NCBI GenBank assembly: GCA_023091665.1
Contig: JALJCQ010000007.1
Span: 1,364,001-1,428,000, forward strand
DNA from: Pythium myriotylum
Lineage: Eukaryota; Oomycota; Peronosporomycetes; Pythiales; Pythiaceae
Direction: 5' to 3'
Length of the DNA stretch: 64,000 nt
The notes beneath the pieces were generated by a model that did not search any database, was not told where the DNA came from, and saw only the letters and a list, made by a program, of their open reading frames with translations. The translations under genes and the position numbers were made by a program. Each line of letters opens with the position of its first letter. The first letter of the stretch is position 1. Shown piece after piece: positions 10,001-20,050 of the stretch.

Positions 10001-11935
10001 TTACTGGTAGATCTTCTCAATCACCGCCGCGTACTTCTCGATGACAATCTTTCGCTTGAGCTTCAGGGTTGGCGTGAGCTCGTTGCCAGCAATCGAGAAG
10101 TCAGTGTCGAGAATCTCGAACTTCGCAACGTTCTGCGCACGCGAGGTGGCCTTGGCATTCGCACGCTTGATGCCATCCTCCACGTACTTCTTGACCTTCT
10201 CGTCGGCCTTGGCCTCCGCGACCGTCTTGGCCGAGCTGCCGATCTCCTGCATGATCGACAGCGCCTTGTTGTCAAGCTTGTCGGTCGGCACTCCCTCGCT
10301 GTCAACGGTCACACGGAACGTCAGCAGTGCAGACAAGAACTTGCGCTGGTCGCCGATAAGAATCACATTCGAGAGAAGCGGCACTTCCTCCTTGATGCAA
10401 TCCTCAATAAGAATCGGCGGGATGTTCTCACCACCGGCTGTGATGATGAGCTCCTTGATACGACCGGTGATGGTCATGAAGCCGTTCTCATCAATCTTGC
10501 CGCAATCGCCCGAGTGGATCCAGCCCTCCTCATCAATCGTTTCCTTGGTCACGTGCTCGCCCTTGAGGTAGCCCATCATGATGTTACGTCCGCTGAAGAT
10601 GAGCTCCTGGGTCTCTGGAACCACCTTGGTGTTTGATCCCTCGATGGTCTTACCACACGTCCCGATCCTCCACATGCCGCGCATGCTGCACGTCTGCGGA
10701 CCGGTCGCCTCACTCTGGCCAAAGAACTCGTAGATCGGCAGGTCAAGCGAGCCGAAATACTCGACGACTTCACGGCTGATCGGCGCAGCGCCGCTGAAGC
10801 AAGCAGCACACTGGTCAAGACCCAGGGCCTCCTTCACACGGCCGAGCACAAGTGCGTGGGCAACGCCGAAGCCACACGGCGCACCACCCGACTCGCCGAA
10901 CTGCGCCAGCTGAGTCTTGATCGCGGCCTTGTTCTTGGCCCACGAGGCAATGCGCTTCTTCAGACCCGTCGTTTGCGCCGAGATCTCCCACATCTTCTCC
11001 GCAATCTTCTCCCACACACGCGGCACACCGAAGAACAGCGTCGGGCGCACTTCCTTCAAAGTCACGCCGAGCGAACCCTTAAGGGCGTCCGGCTGAGCGA
11101 AGTACAATTGCAAGCCAGCAGTGAGCGGCAGCAAGATATCGATCAGCTGTCCAGCCACGTGCGAGAGTGGCAAGTAGCTCACAAGACGGTCCTGGTTGCC
11201 CACGTTCAGATCGAACTGGCGGTTGAGCATGTCGACGACCGTGGCAATCGTCCAAATGACGTTGTCGTGGGAGATCATGACGGCCTTCGGGTCGCCGGTC
11301 GTACCGGACGTGTAGATGAGCGTGCAGCAGTGGCCAGGCTTCTGCGCGTCGATGCGCTCCTGCACCTTCTCCTGCGGAACGTCAGCGCCGAGCTTAATGA
11401 AGTCATCAAACGCATACACTGGCACGCTCGTCTGGAGACCCTCGGGGACAGGCTCGTTGTAGATCACGAGCGCCTTGAGTCGCGGGAGGTTCTTCTCGAT
11501 CGCGACGAACTTCTCGAGCTGCTTGACACCGTCGCAGACCACGACCTCCGAGTCCGAGTGCTTGGCGATGTACTCGCAGGCGTGGGGCGAGTTGGTCGTG
11601 TAGATACCGGCGGCGACGGCGCCGGCCATGATGGTGCCGACATCGGCGATGGCCCACTCGGGCGAGTTGAAGCCGATGATGCTGACGCCGGCGAAGCGTC
11701 CGACGCCGATGTGGATGAGACTCTTGGCGAACTGCTCGCACTTGTCGTAGTACTGCTGCCAGGTGGTGGTCTGCCACTGGCCGTTGACCTTGAGGTGGAG
11801 GGCGTTGGCCGAGCCGAGCTTGGCTACCGTGTTCTGGAAGCTCTTGATCACGGTCGTGGGCTCGATGCCGGCGATGCCCTCGCCCATGCGGATCTTGACC
11901 TCCTCGTCGATCTTCCACGTCGTGTAGCTGCTCAT
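10001..11935 (-). CDS. Long-chain acyl-CoA synthetase, bubblegum (ACSBG) type
   Basis: A single exon of 644 codons. The protein belongs to the AMP-forming adenylation (ANL) superfamily. It activates fatty acids to acyl-CoA through an acyl-adenylate, using ATP and coenzyme A. The P-loop-like motif is IYTSGTTGDPKAVM (about residues 207-220); the usual Gly in the PKG triplet is Ala here, a tolerated change. Further motifs are YLPLSHVAGQ, the adenine-binding YEFFGQSEATGP, and the hinge region HSGDCGKIDENGFMTITGRIKELIITAGGE (given here in part: GRIKELIITAGGE). Length and the N-terminal TTWKIDEEVKIRMG fit ACSBG enzymes rather than ACSL. No signal peptide is visible. The strand bias also creates a 406-codon antisense frame that I regard as an artefact. 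The upstream region is a 730-bp divergent promoter. Confidence 0.92.
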   Translation of the reverse strand: MSSYTTWKIDEEVKIRMGEGIAGIEPTTVIKSFQNTVAKLGSANALHLKVNGQWQTTTWQQYYDKCEQFAKSLIHIGVGRFAGVSIIGFNSPEWAIADVGTIMAGAVAAGIYTTNSPHACEYIAKHSDSEVVVCDGVKQLEKFVAIEKNLPRLKALVIYNEPVPEGLQTSVPVYAFDDFIKLGADVPQEKVQERIDAQKPGHCCTLIYTSGTTGDPKAVMISHDNVIWTIATVVDMLNRQFDLNVGNQDRLVSYLPLSHVAGQLIDILLPLTAGLQLYFAQPDALKGSLGVTLKEVRPTLFFGVPRVWEKIAEKMWEISAQTTGLKKRIASWAKNKAAIKTQLAQFGESGGAPCGFGVAHALVLGRVKEALGLDQCAACFSGAAPISREVVEYFGSLDLPIYEFFGQSEATGPQTCSMRGMWRIGTCGKTIEGSNTKVVPETQELIFSGRNIMMGYLKGEHVTKETIDEEGWIHSGDCGKIDENGFMTITGRIKELIITAGGENIPPILIEDCIKEEVPLLSNVILIGDQRKFLSALLTFRVTVDSEGVPTDKLDNKALSIMQEIGSSAKTVAEAKADEKVKKYVEDGIKRANAKATSRAQNVAKFEILDTDFSIAGNELTPTLKLKRKIVIEKYAAVIEKIYQ

Positions 11936-12665
11936 GGCGTCGTCTTCGTGCGCGGTCGGTGGCGGCCTGCGGAATGGCGAGAAGAAAGGAGTGGTCGTTT
12001 CCCCCTCCCTCTCTGGTTCTTCAGGGTACGCCGACGGGGATGGGCGCGAGGGGACCGGGAGAAAGCCGAAACGTAAACGACGAGGCGATCCGGGAAGTTT
12101 GGAGGTAATTTATCAACCAGGACAAGATCCTGACCCAACGAAGAGCCCTCCTGGATTATCCACGGGTTCTTTCTCCTGTCACTCGCCGTAAATTACGCGC
12201 GGGAGCTCTCTGCGACGTGTGATTCGTGCTGGGAGAAGTCTCCGCTTGGTGTAATCACGCCAAATCGACCATGGAGACTGCCCAGCAGCCATCGCTACGT
12301 CCCGAGCTTCGCATTCGCGACACGGGCGTTAGTGGCTACAATAGCATTGCGTCCGGCTGGCGAGTCGCAGCGAGAGACTAATCGGCCTTCGCGGACCGCC
12401 TGATCGGGGGAGCGCGGCATCCATCACGGGCGGGTTGACTAATGTCGCACGGTCTCTTTCGCAGGCTCCATTTCGACCGCGGCATGCGACCGCAACGGCC
12501 GATTGCCGTGACGCAGGAGTGTCGATGCCAGTTCCGACGTCACGGAGGGAAGGGAACGGCGGGTTACTCGTCGAAGCGTAACCCCACGTTCTGTAGTTTT
12601 TGACGTTCGGTTTTAGGAGGGAGATGGGTCCACTTCCATGAAACCATGGAAGGACCCACTCGAGC
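11936..12665. other. Intergenic divergent promoter region
   Basis: About 730 bp between the start codons of the acyl-CoA synthetase (-) and the transporter (+). It holds no credible gene. Short open frames on both strands have no domain character. A sequence GCTCCATTTCGACC near 12466 faintly recalls the oomycete initiator element, but the match is too weak to call. Confidence 0.5.
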
Positions 12666-13829
12666 ATGAGCTCCCTGTCGTCGCGCACGGAGCTCGTCGC
12701 GCAGGCGCTCTGGCCCTGCGCGTTCTATTTCGTTTGCTCGTTCGCGATGAACATGCTCACCAAGGCGCTCCTCACGAGCTACGCGTGGAGCGCCATCTAC
12801 ACGCTCGGCGCCGTGCAGAACGTCTTCACGATGCTCGCGATCGGCGGCTACCAGCTCGTCGTGGCGATCGCTGAGCGGCCGAAGGCCATTGACGCCAGCG
12901 CCAGCCCGACTTGTACGGATGGAACACCACCGAAAGTATCGGGAACACGTGGTCTGCTTCGTGTGATCCTTCCACTCGTCTCGCTCCACATTGGGAACAT
13001 GATGCTGGGCTTCGCTGCCATGCGCGTCGTCAACATGCCCATGTACCTAGTTCTGCGGCGTCTCACGACTGTGAAAGTGCTTCTCATTGAGTGGATCGTC
13101 CTTCATAAGGTGCGTTGTGGAAGTTTTGAAAACTGTATCCGGCATGTTACTAACCACCGGAGCAGGAGCTCTCCATCGGGATCAAGCTTGCGCTTCTCGG
13201 TACGGAAACGTCCTTTCCACCCTCCAGAACGCTGACTTAGCACTCACCATACACTCTATGTAGTGAGTACGACAGGCAGCATGATCGCTGGTATCACAGA
13301 CGCTACGTTTGAGCCCATCGGATACTCACTGGTGATCCTGCAGAACATTTGCAGCGCATGCAGTCTCACTTTCACCAAGGAGAGTGCCTTACCATCGACT
13401 CAAATCGTGTTGCTCAACAGCATCGCTGGCTCAGTCGTTTGTTTGTCGCTCGCGTACTCGCTTGAGTACGAACTGGTCGCGGCGTACGAGCTTGACGTGA
13501 CGTTAATCGCATTGCTCATGCTCATGTGTTGCACATGTGTGCTCTATCAGTTCGCCATCATGATTTGCACAATTCGGAACTCTGCGCTTGCAACTTCTGT
13601 CACCGGAAACGTCAAAGACCTCGCATCAACGACCTGCGGGTTCCTATTTTTCTCGGATGTGAAGATCCGCGTCGCCAATATCGTGGGCGTTGCTCTCTCG
13701 CTCATAGGTGCTTATTCGTTTTCCTACTTGAAGTTCCTCGCGATGACCCAGACGTTGAACATTGTGCCTGAGCCCAATCGCTCAGAGAAGCAGTCAATTG
13801 GACACCAAAAGTCGCTGAAAGTTGATTAA
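12666..13829 (+). CDS. Nucleotide-sugar / drug-metabolite (DMT) superfamily transporter
   Basis: Exons 12666-13109, 13166-13199 and 13264-13829 (introns 56 and 64 bp) encode 347 residues with about ten hydrophobic helices and very short loops. This is the layout of the nucleotide-sugar/triose-phosphate translocator branch of the DMT superfamily. Recognisable pieces include NMLTKALLTSY at the N-terminus, PMYLVLRRLTTVKVLLIEW in the middle and NSALATSVTGNVKDLASTTCGFLFF near the end. The last resembles the helix 9-10 region of GDP-mannose and UDP-sugar transporters. The expected site is Golgi or ER, exchanging a nucleotide sugar for a nucleotide monophosphate. The substrate cannot be read from the sequence. 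The tiny middle exon (34 bp) is needed to keep frame and completes a helix. Confidence 0.85.
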
Positions 13830-13935
13830 GGAGTAGGTCGGTGATGTGGCAAAGACCATTTTTGCAGATTATTGTCACCTAACGATACAGTTCTGTGCGG
13901 GCACAAGAGAGAATACATCGTGCTCGTGTGTCTTC

Positions 13936-16235
13936 TCAGTTATGGTCATCGTCCGAACTCTCTGAGCTGATTTCAAAGTGGCTGTCTGTTTCGTCCATGC
14001 TCTGCCCGAGCGGAGATATGCCTGTACGCACCAATGCGACAAAGTTAGTGTTGAGCCACCCTTTTTCGTTGGTACAAGATTGAACTTACACTCGTCTCGA
14101 CGTGACGAAGACTGGGAAAGCCGGTCCTCGTCGTCGCGCCCCCCTACTGACACGCTATCTAGGTCAAAGTCCACGGAAGATAGGTCAAGCGCATCTGGTG
14201 GCAGCGATTGCACACGTCGTGTTCGTCGGAACATTGAATGGCTGGACCCGGTAGATGTAGGTGGTGTTCCTGACGAAGAGTGGGGACTCGTGAGCGGGGC
14301 GAACGAAATATGTCTCTGTGGGGTCTCCAGTTCTCTAGTTGACTTGCTCGTTGGTGCCAACACCCTCAACGACGGTTTCGGTGGAAGGCCTTGCGGCCCC
14401 ATCGATGCGGACGAGACATCGATCGAGTCTCCGGGCATCCAAGACTTGCGCCGCTCCTCGAGTTTCCACTTTTGCTTCATCTCTGCAAACCCAGGAGTTG
14501 CTTGAATGTTCTCAATCACCTCGGAAAATGTCGCGTCTGGGCTTCGGTTTGGCACCACAAAAGCCTCCCAGTCCGAAAACTTTGTTAGCGGTTGGCTTGC
14601 ACGCCACAGTGCTGCTTGCTGAATCGCCGCAGACAAGGAACGCATCATCTTGGCGCTATTGCCGTCTGTCGCGTGATTCTGTTCGATTTCGTCAAGAAAT
14701 GACTTGCCGCGCTGGACGCTTCCGGTGAGACTGTTGCGACCGGCCGTCGAGGCGTGATCACGAGCATTCGTGCCACTAAATAAGCTTCCCACTACAGTTG
14801 TTTGCTCGTCTTCTTCGTCTTCGACGTCTGCATCTGCAGCATGGTCATCATCGTCATCCTGGTGACGGTCTTCATCGCTACTCGACGAGTCATCACCGCC
14901 ATGCGGATGAGTGGCCCCGAAGATGGCCATATTTTGCTCAGCCAGGAGCCGTCGTAACAGCAACCTTTTGGCCACCTTCTGCTTGATAAGTGGTCGCATG
15001 GCTTTTCTCACACCTTTGCTGGACCACGCTTTCTTAATCGAGTTCTCATGCTCGCGCGACAGCAAGACGGTCTTGTTGATTTTCTCATCGAAAATCTTCT
15101 CGCCGCGGTCCATCTTGCGTAGCACACGGATCAGTGTGGACTGAATTGTGGCAATACTGCGGTCGACGTTAGTGTTGTCGATCTTTGGAATGAGATACTT
15201 GTCGGCGTTCTTGCATAAATGACGCTGAATGATGCGGATATTGTCGAAATACTTGATGTACTTGTTCTCTTGAGGATCAATCGTCATGTGGCGAGCACGC
15301 ACAGCGAAGCGCTCGCGGTGCTTGAGCTCGTTACTGATGTAAATCACAAATGGCACGCAGTTCGGGTGCTTCTTGACAAGCTCCATCATTTGGTCAGTGT
15401 TCAGGTGGACACCTTCAACCACAAGCGACTGTTGACGCCGCTCAAACATCGTAAGCACACGATCCAGCTTCTCAAGCACAAGCTCGCTTTGCATCTTGTA
15501 GCCTTTCAACACCTTGCGTTTGTGGAGTCGCTTGGCTGACATTTGCGACGAGCCATCACCCACCGCGAGCTCCTTCACAGCCGCCTCGCTAAGCGCGTCA
15601 CCCGCTTGGTAAGTCGAAACGAATGCGCAGGGGTTCTCTTCCTTCGAAGTGAACGCTCGCAGTATATGGCGGACCGAGTCTGTCGGCAGTACCGTGGTGA
15701 GTCGCAGTCGTGCCGCCAGCAAGGCAGCCAACGTGGACTTTCCAGTGCCCGAAGTGCCGCCGAGCAACACTACAAACGACTGATTGCGTTGCGTGATCTC
15801 CTTCGCGACTTGCAAGTCGAGCAAGTGGTGTGGCTTGGTGTAGTCGAGCCGTGTCAGTGTTGAGTAGATGCACTGGTGGAGGTAGTGCCACGGCAGAGCC
15901 GGGCGTTGCTCCGGCTGAGGTCCCAGGGGTCTCTCGGGGGAGAGCTTTTGGTTGCCTTCCTCCACTTTCGCTGGCAGCCTCGTGGCTGGAGTGGGCGTCG
16001 CTCCCGCGCTCGCCGCCGCCTTGGCCTGCTCGCTGGATTGCTTGGCGAGGTACTTGTGGAAGACAGCGAAGACCTCTTGCGTGACCGTGACGGCGTCGCG
16101 CGGGCGGCAGCCCATGAGCATGAGCGTCTCCTGCAGTCGGTAGCGCGTGAAGCACTCGAACGCGTCGTGTCTCTGCACCGTGAGGATCTCCATCGGATCG
16201 CCGGCGTCGGCGTCCGACTCGATCGGCGTGGCCAT
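13936..16235 (-). CDS. LPA1-like P-loop kinase (2-phosphoglycerate kinase family)
   Basis: Exon 1 (16235-14090) and exon 2 (14021-13936), across a 68-bp intron, give 743 residues. An N-terminal helical region (~20-60, RLQETLMLMGCRPRDAV) precedes a P-loop NTPase with Walker A GGTSGTGKSTLAALLA (~175-190), then VLPTDSVRHILRAF and SLVVEGVHL (Walker B-like). This arrangement matches plant LPA1 (LOW PHYTIC ACID 1) and archaeal 2-phosphoglycerate kinases. LPA1 affects inositol-phosphate (phytate) levels, and its exact reaction is unsettled. The C-terminal half is acidic, serine-rich and probably disordered. Reading through the intron gives a 786-codon frame ending at 13875 with an unrelated basic tail. 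I prefer the spliced acidic ending (EISSESSDDDHN), which continues the local composition. Confidence 0.85.
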
Positions 16236-16729
16236 CGCGGAGATTCGCCGCCAGGCGTTGCGCGCGGAGGAGGCCCTTCAAGGAGAGAGAGACCCTGGCG
16301 CCACTGGGGAGGCGACGCGTCGGCGATTGGCTGAAATTAGAAAAGCGCTTTTCCGCAGCGTGGGGGCGGGAACCCCCCTTGAGTAAGTACGACCACGAGT
16401 GCAGAGACGAGCCCGACACAGCTCCTGTTGACGGGCTCGGAACGTCTGTCGCGGACCCCTAATAAGGGGTTCCGTTGCTCGTCTCGACGCACGCCAGCTG
16501 CCTCAACTTCCATTCAAGGTTTCTAAATCGGAGTCCCTCGCGGCTCGAGAACATCCGGCCCTCGCTTTAGTCAGCGGGCACCCACTTCGGCGCCGCGTCT
16601 TCTCGTTGACACGGGAGAAGCGCCAAGTCCGTAAAGCGAGGGGGCGACCGCTGCGTCCTGATGGTCGGGGCGCCCAGGGAGGTGCCATCGAGAGAGCAAG
16701 GGGGCGACGACAGGCGACGCGAGAACGCG
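16236..16729. other. Intergenic divergent promoter region
   Basis: About 490 bp between the LPA1-like gene (-) and the FYVE gene (+). The open frames that run through it are continuations of antisense frames. No element was recognised beyond general GC richness. Confidence 0.5.
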
Positions 16730-18829
16730 ATGGACCTGAGCGCGGGGCTGACGCCCGCCGCGCCGCCGCCGCCGCCGGCCGCCGGCAAGCGCCTGGACGC
16801 CATCAAGCTCGCCAAGGGCTCCAAGTGGGACGAGCTCAAGAAGCTCGTGGACAGCGAGCCGCTCACGGCGCAGCAGACCGACTCGTACGGCATGCTGCCG
16901 CTCCACTGGGCCTGCACCGAGCCGCACTCGATCGGAGAGGGCGTGCTCATGGCGCTGCTCAAGGCCTACCCCGCCGGCGCGCGCGTCGTCAACACGGCCG
17001 AGATGCTGCCGCTGCAGATCGCCATCAAGGCCCAGGCCAAGATCGAATGGCTCCAGGCGCTGCTCGCGTCCTACCCGGACGCCGTGCTCAAGAAAACACC
17101 CACGGGCGAGCACGCCGTCGAGCTCGCGCGCAAGGCCGGGCTGCCGCCGCGCTCCGTGCGCCTGCTCGAGGAAATGTACCTCCACGTCTGCCAGAAGGCC
17201 GGCTACTCGAGCGACCACCTCTACGAGAGCGACGCCAACAACGGAAACGCCGTCGACGACAGCTACAATGGATCGCGCACCGGCGTGCCCGCAGGATCCA
17301 TGGCCGCGGGCGGCACCCAGCGGCTCAGTCGCCGCCCGAGCAACCCGGACATGTACAAGGCGCGAGCGTACTCGGACAACGACTTCCAGCAGGATGCTGC
17401 GGCCTACCGCGCCACGAGCGAGACGCAAGGGAGCTACGCGCGTGCCATGTCAACTTCCAGCAATGGCTCCGGCTCGGGCGCGCCGCAGGGCGTCTCGATC
17501 ACCAAGCCGCTGCCGTACCAAGTGTCAACGAAGCTGTCGTCGCGGACGGTCGTGTCGCTGCCACCGCGTTGGATGAACGCGCCCAATTGCCACATCTGCT
17601 CGCAGAAATGGAGTACTTTCCGCAAGCGACACCACTGCCGCAACTGCGGCCAGTCCATTTGCGGAGACCACTCGGCGCGCGAACGCATGCGGCTGCCGCA
17701 CTACGGGCTACCCGACAAGTACCGCGTGTGCACTGTGTGCCACCATACACTGCGCACTGCCGCGGCCGAAATGCTGCAACCCAGCCAGGCCCGCCTGCCG
17801 TCCAATGCCATGCCGTCGCGACGGTCCGAAGAGGGCATTCAGCGCATCTCAGCAGGCCACCTGGGATCTGGCAATGGCGTGAATTCCTTCCAGCTTGAGC
17901 GACACGTTTCAGCGCCTGCACGTCCTATGATGGACTCGGACTATCATGGCATCCACGACCAAGTGGCGAGTCTCCAGATGCAAGTCTCTCAACTTTTGGA
18001 GCAGAAAGAGCTGGCCGAGTCGCAGCTTCGCGCTCAAGCTGAACTCCTTGGTGAGCCGTACCCGATGAATGATGCGCGGCTCACAACCGGCAGCAATTCT
18101 GGCCGGCGTGATCGGCTCAACTCGGCGCCACTCAAAATACCTGGAGACGCCTACTCTGGTCAAGCAGGACAGCCTTCGTACGGGTCGTACGACATGAACA
18201 CGCGCTTGACACGGTCGACGGAATCCTCCGACCGCGAGGTCGAGATCGACTACGGAACCATGTCCATAAGCTCAGCAGTGCCGGAGCCACCGACGTCGAC
18301 CGAGTCTGGTGCGACAGACTTAGTTGCACGTCTTCAAGAAGACCTGGGAAGCATGTCGTTCGTGTCATCGTACTCAGAGTTCGATGATCGATCTACTGAT
18401 GTCTACGAGGATGAGCCCACCGGCAGTTTCTCCGGCCACCATGATGTGCTAGAGGAAGGGGAAGAGATCGAATCAGACGCGGAGGACGACGAAGGTGACG
18501 AAGGAGACTCGACTCTGCCCGAGGTTGAGGTCTTGGTGAACCTCGGATTGTCGATGCTTAACAAAGGGAGCTACAGTGCCGCTGTCCAGGCGTTCACGCG
18601 TGCAGTTGAGATCTGCCCGGATACAGCTGTGCTGTACTCGTACCTCGCTAAGGCCCATTACGCAGACGACAATCTCGATGACGCGGTTATCGCGCTGGAG
18701 AAGTCATTGGAGCTTGAACCATCCGCAGCTAATTCGACACTGCTGGGGAAGATTCTGTTTGAGAAAGGCGACCACGAGAAGGCTATTGAGGCCTATCAGA
18801 AGTCGTTAGAATATCAGAATTCCTTGTGA
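16730..18829 (+). CDS. Ankyrin-FYVE-TPR protein
   Basis: A single exon; from ATG 16730 the product has 699 residues. An earlier in-frame start at 16661 would add only a charged, non-conserved leader. Residues ~25-150 are ankyrin-like (SYGMLPLHWACTEPHS, then MLPLQIAIKAQAKIEWLQ). Residues ~280-342 are a FYVE zinc finger with the C-x2-C pairs and the signature RKRHHCRNCG, which binds phosphatidylinositol-3-phosphate on endosomes; the usual WxxD start is replaced by WMNAPNC. A short coiled coil follows at ~400-430. The last ~100 residues contain about three TPR units (ALEKSLELEPSAANS, AIEAYQKSLEY). Oomycetes have many FYVE proteins with extra domains. The likely role is an endosomal adaptor. A probable poly(A) signal lies at 18868. 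Confidence 0.88.
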   Translation: MDLSAGLTPAAPPPPPAAGKRLDAIKLAKGSKWDELKKLVDSEPLTAQQTDSYGMLPLHWACTEPHSIGEGVLMALLKAYPAGARVVNTAEMLPLQIAIKAQAKIEWLQALLASYPDAVLKKTPTGEHAVELARKAGLPPRSVRLLEEMYLHVCQKAGYSSDHLYESDANNGNAVDDSYNGSRTGVPAGSMAAGGTQRLSRRPSNPDMYKARAYSDNDFQQDAAAYRATSETQGSYARAMSTSSNGSGSGAPQGVSITKPLPYQVSTKLSSRTVVSLPPRWMNAPNCHICSQKWSTFRKRHHCRNCGQSICGDHSARERMRLPHYGLPDKYRVCTVCHHTLRTAAAEMLQPSQARLPSNAMPSRRSEEGIQRISAGHLGSGNGVNSFQLERHVSAPARPMMDSDYHGIHDQVASLQMQVSQLLEQKELAESQLRAQAELLGEPYPMNDARLTTGSNSGRRDRLNSAPLKIPGDAYSGQAGQPSYGSYDMNTRLTRSTESSDREVEIDYGTMSISSAVPEPPTSTESGATDLVARLQEDLGSMSFVSSYSEFDDRSTDVYEDEPTGSFSGHHDVLEEGEEIESDAEDDEGDEGDSTLPEVEVLVNLGLSMLNKGSYSAAVQAFTRAVEICPDTAVLYSYLAKAHYADDNLDDAVIALEKSLELEPSAANSTLLGKILFEKGDHEKAIEAYQKSLEYQNSL

Positions 18830-18867
18830 ACGTGCATTTTGATCTCGCGCAGGGCGTTTTTATTCGT

Positions 18868-18873
18868 AATAAA
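18868..18873 (+). terminator. AATAAA polyadenylation signal
   Basis: A canonical AATAAA hexamer 39 bp after the stop codon of the FYVE gene, well placed for 3' end formation. Confidence 0.5.
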
Positions 18874-18941
18874 CAGCATTTTTAGGGGCCCTCCGCCGTC
18901 TCGTGAAGAGGCGTGTGTCCGACCGTTTGAGAACTGGAAAC

Positions 18942-20021
18942 ATGAGCGAGCTCCACGAAGAAGGCGATGGCGTTAGTCTGCATGATGAGTTACATGGTGA
19001 AGCCACGATTTACCAGCCGACCGCAATCTCCGCAAGTGTCCCCCAAGCATATTGTTCCGTCTTCAATGAGACTCTCGCACCTCCCAACGCCCCACTTTCT
19101 CGTGCCGTCCGCCCACCCGTCGACTTCCCGCCCGAATCGAAGCGCGGACAGCTGATTGAAGACGCAGAGGTAGATCTCGAACAGGATATGGACGAGCTCA
19201 AGCGTGCAGTTCACGACTACAACGTCGAGTTTCAGCGAAGGGTCGTACGTTCCTATTGTCACTTCTCCTGCCTTAAATTCCCACTTAATGATGCAGCCAT
19301 CTAGGACGACGTGAAGATGAGAGGACAGACAATGGAGAGTCGGATCCGTTCCGAGTACGAGGCAATGGAAGAGTCGATGAATCAGCTGCAGCACGTATTC
19401 ATGAGTGGGTTTCAGACTGCTTTCCGGGACTTCGAACAAAAAGCATTGGCGCATTTTGCTCTTGTCGAGTCTCGGACCGTGGCCGACGAAGAGCGCAAGT
19501 GAGTTTATCGGAGGCGAGTACCGGGTTCTGTTGAGATCTCAAATACAGCTGGTGTTGACAGGATACGTGAGTGCAATGAAGATGCTCGAAGCTTGTACTA
19601 CACAACAGTGCCAGAGATCATGGAAAACTTGCAGGGTACAATCACGCGAAAACTAGCAAAAAGTCACGAAACGTTCGACATCGAAAATGCGAAGACGCAG
19701 AAACGCGAGCGCAAGACACTATCAATGATGGAGAACAACGAGAAGCAAACGACAACCAACTTCTCAACAGAGAGAGATCGGCGTGTCTTGAAGTTCCGTG
19801 AGCGGGAAGAAGAGTTTCATCACCTCATGCGTGCTAACAATCGTGCCTGCGAGTCGCAGCAGGTCGATTACATTGAAACTCTAGTCAGTTTGCAGAATCA
19901 GCTCGGAGAAGAGAGACGCGTTCGCGAACAAGAAGATCTCGACATGCTTGACAAACTGGCAGAATCGTTCCATCGGCTACAATCAAGTATTCTCGAGAAC
20001 TTGGGCGAGCAGTCGAACTAA
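18942..20021 (+). CDS. SF-assemblin-like flagellar root fibre protein
   Basis: Exons 18942-19244, 19305-19498 and 19562-20021 (introns 60 and 63 bp) encode 318 residues. A non-helical N-terminal head of ~80 residues ends in PPVDFPPESKRGQ. After it the chain is continuous coiled coil to the end, with regular charged heptads (SRIRSEYEAMEESMNQLQ, SLQNQLGEERRVREQEDLD). Head-plus-rod plan, length and composition match SF-assemblin/beta-giardin proteins. These build the striated fibres attached to basal bodies, so zoospore flagellar roots are the expected site. Other coiled-coil families cannot be wholly excluded without a profile search. Confidence 0.7.
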
Positions 20022-20050
20022 AGCCACTCCCAACCTGAGTACTGTGGGGT

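Noticed and set aside
10856..12076. 406-codon plus-strand open frame
   Set aside because: It lies antisense to the acyl-CoA synthetase and is rich in R, L, H and D, as expected when GC-rich codons are read backwards. No domain is visible.
16606..17898. 430-codon plus-strand frame in another phase
   Set aside because: It overlaps the FYVE gene. The competing frame has clear ankyrin and FYVE motifs while this one is Arg/Ala/Gly-rich noise.
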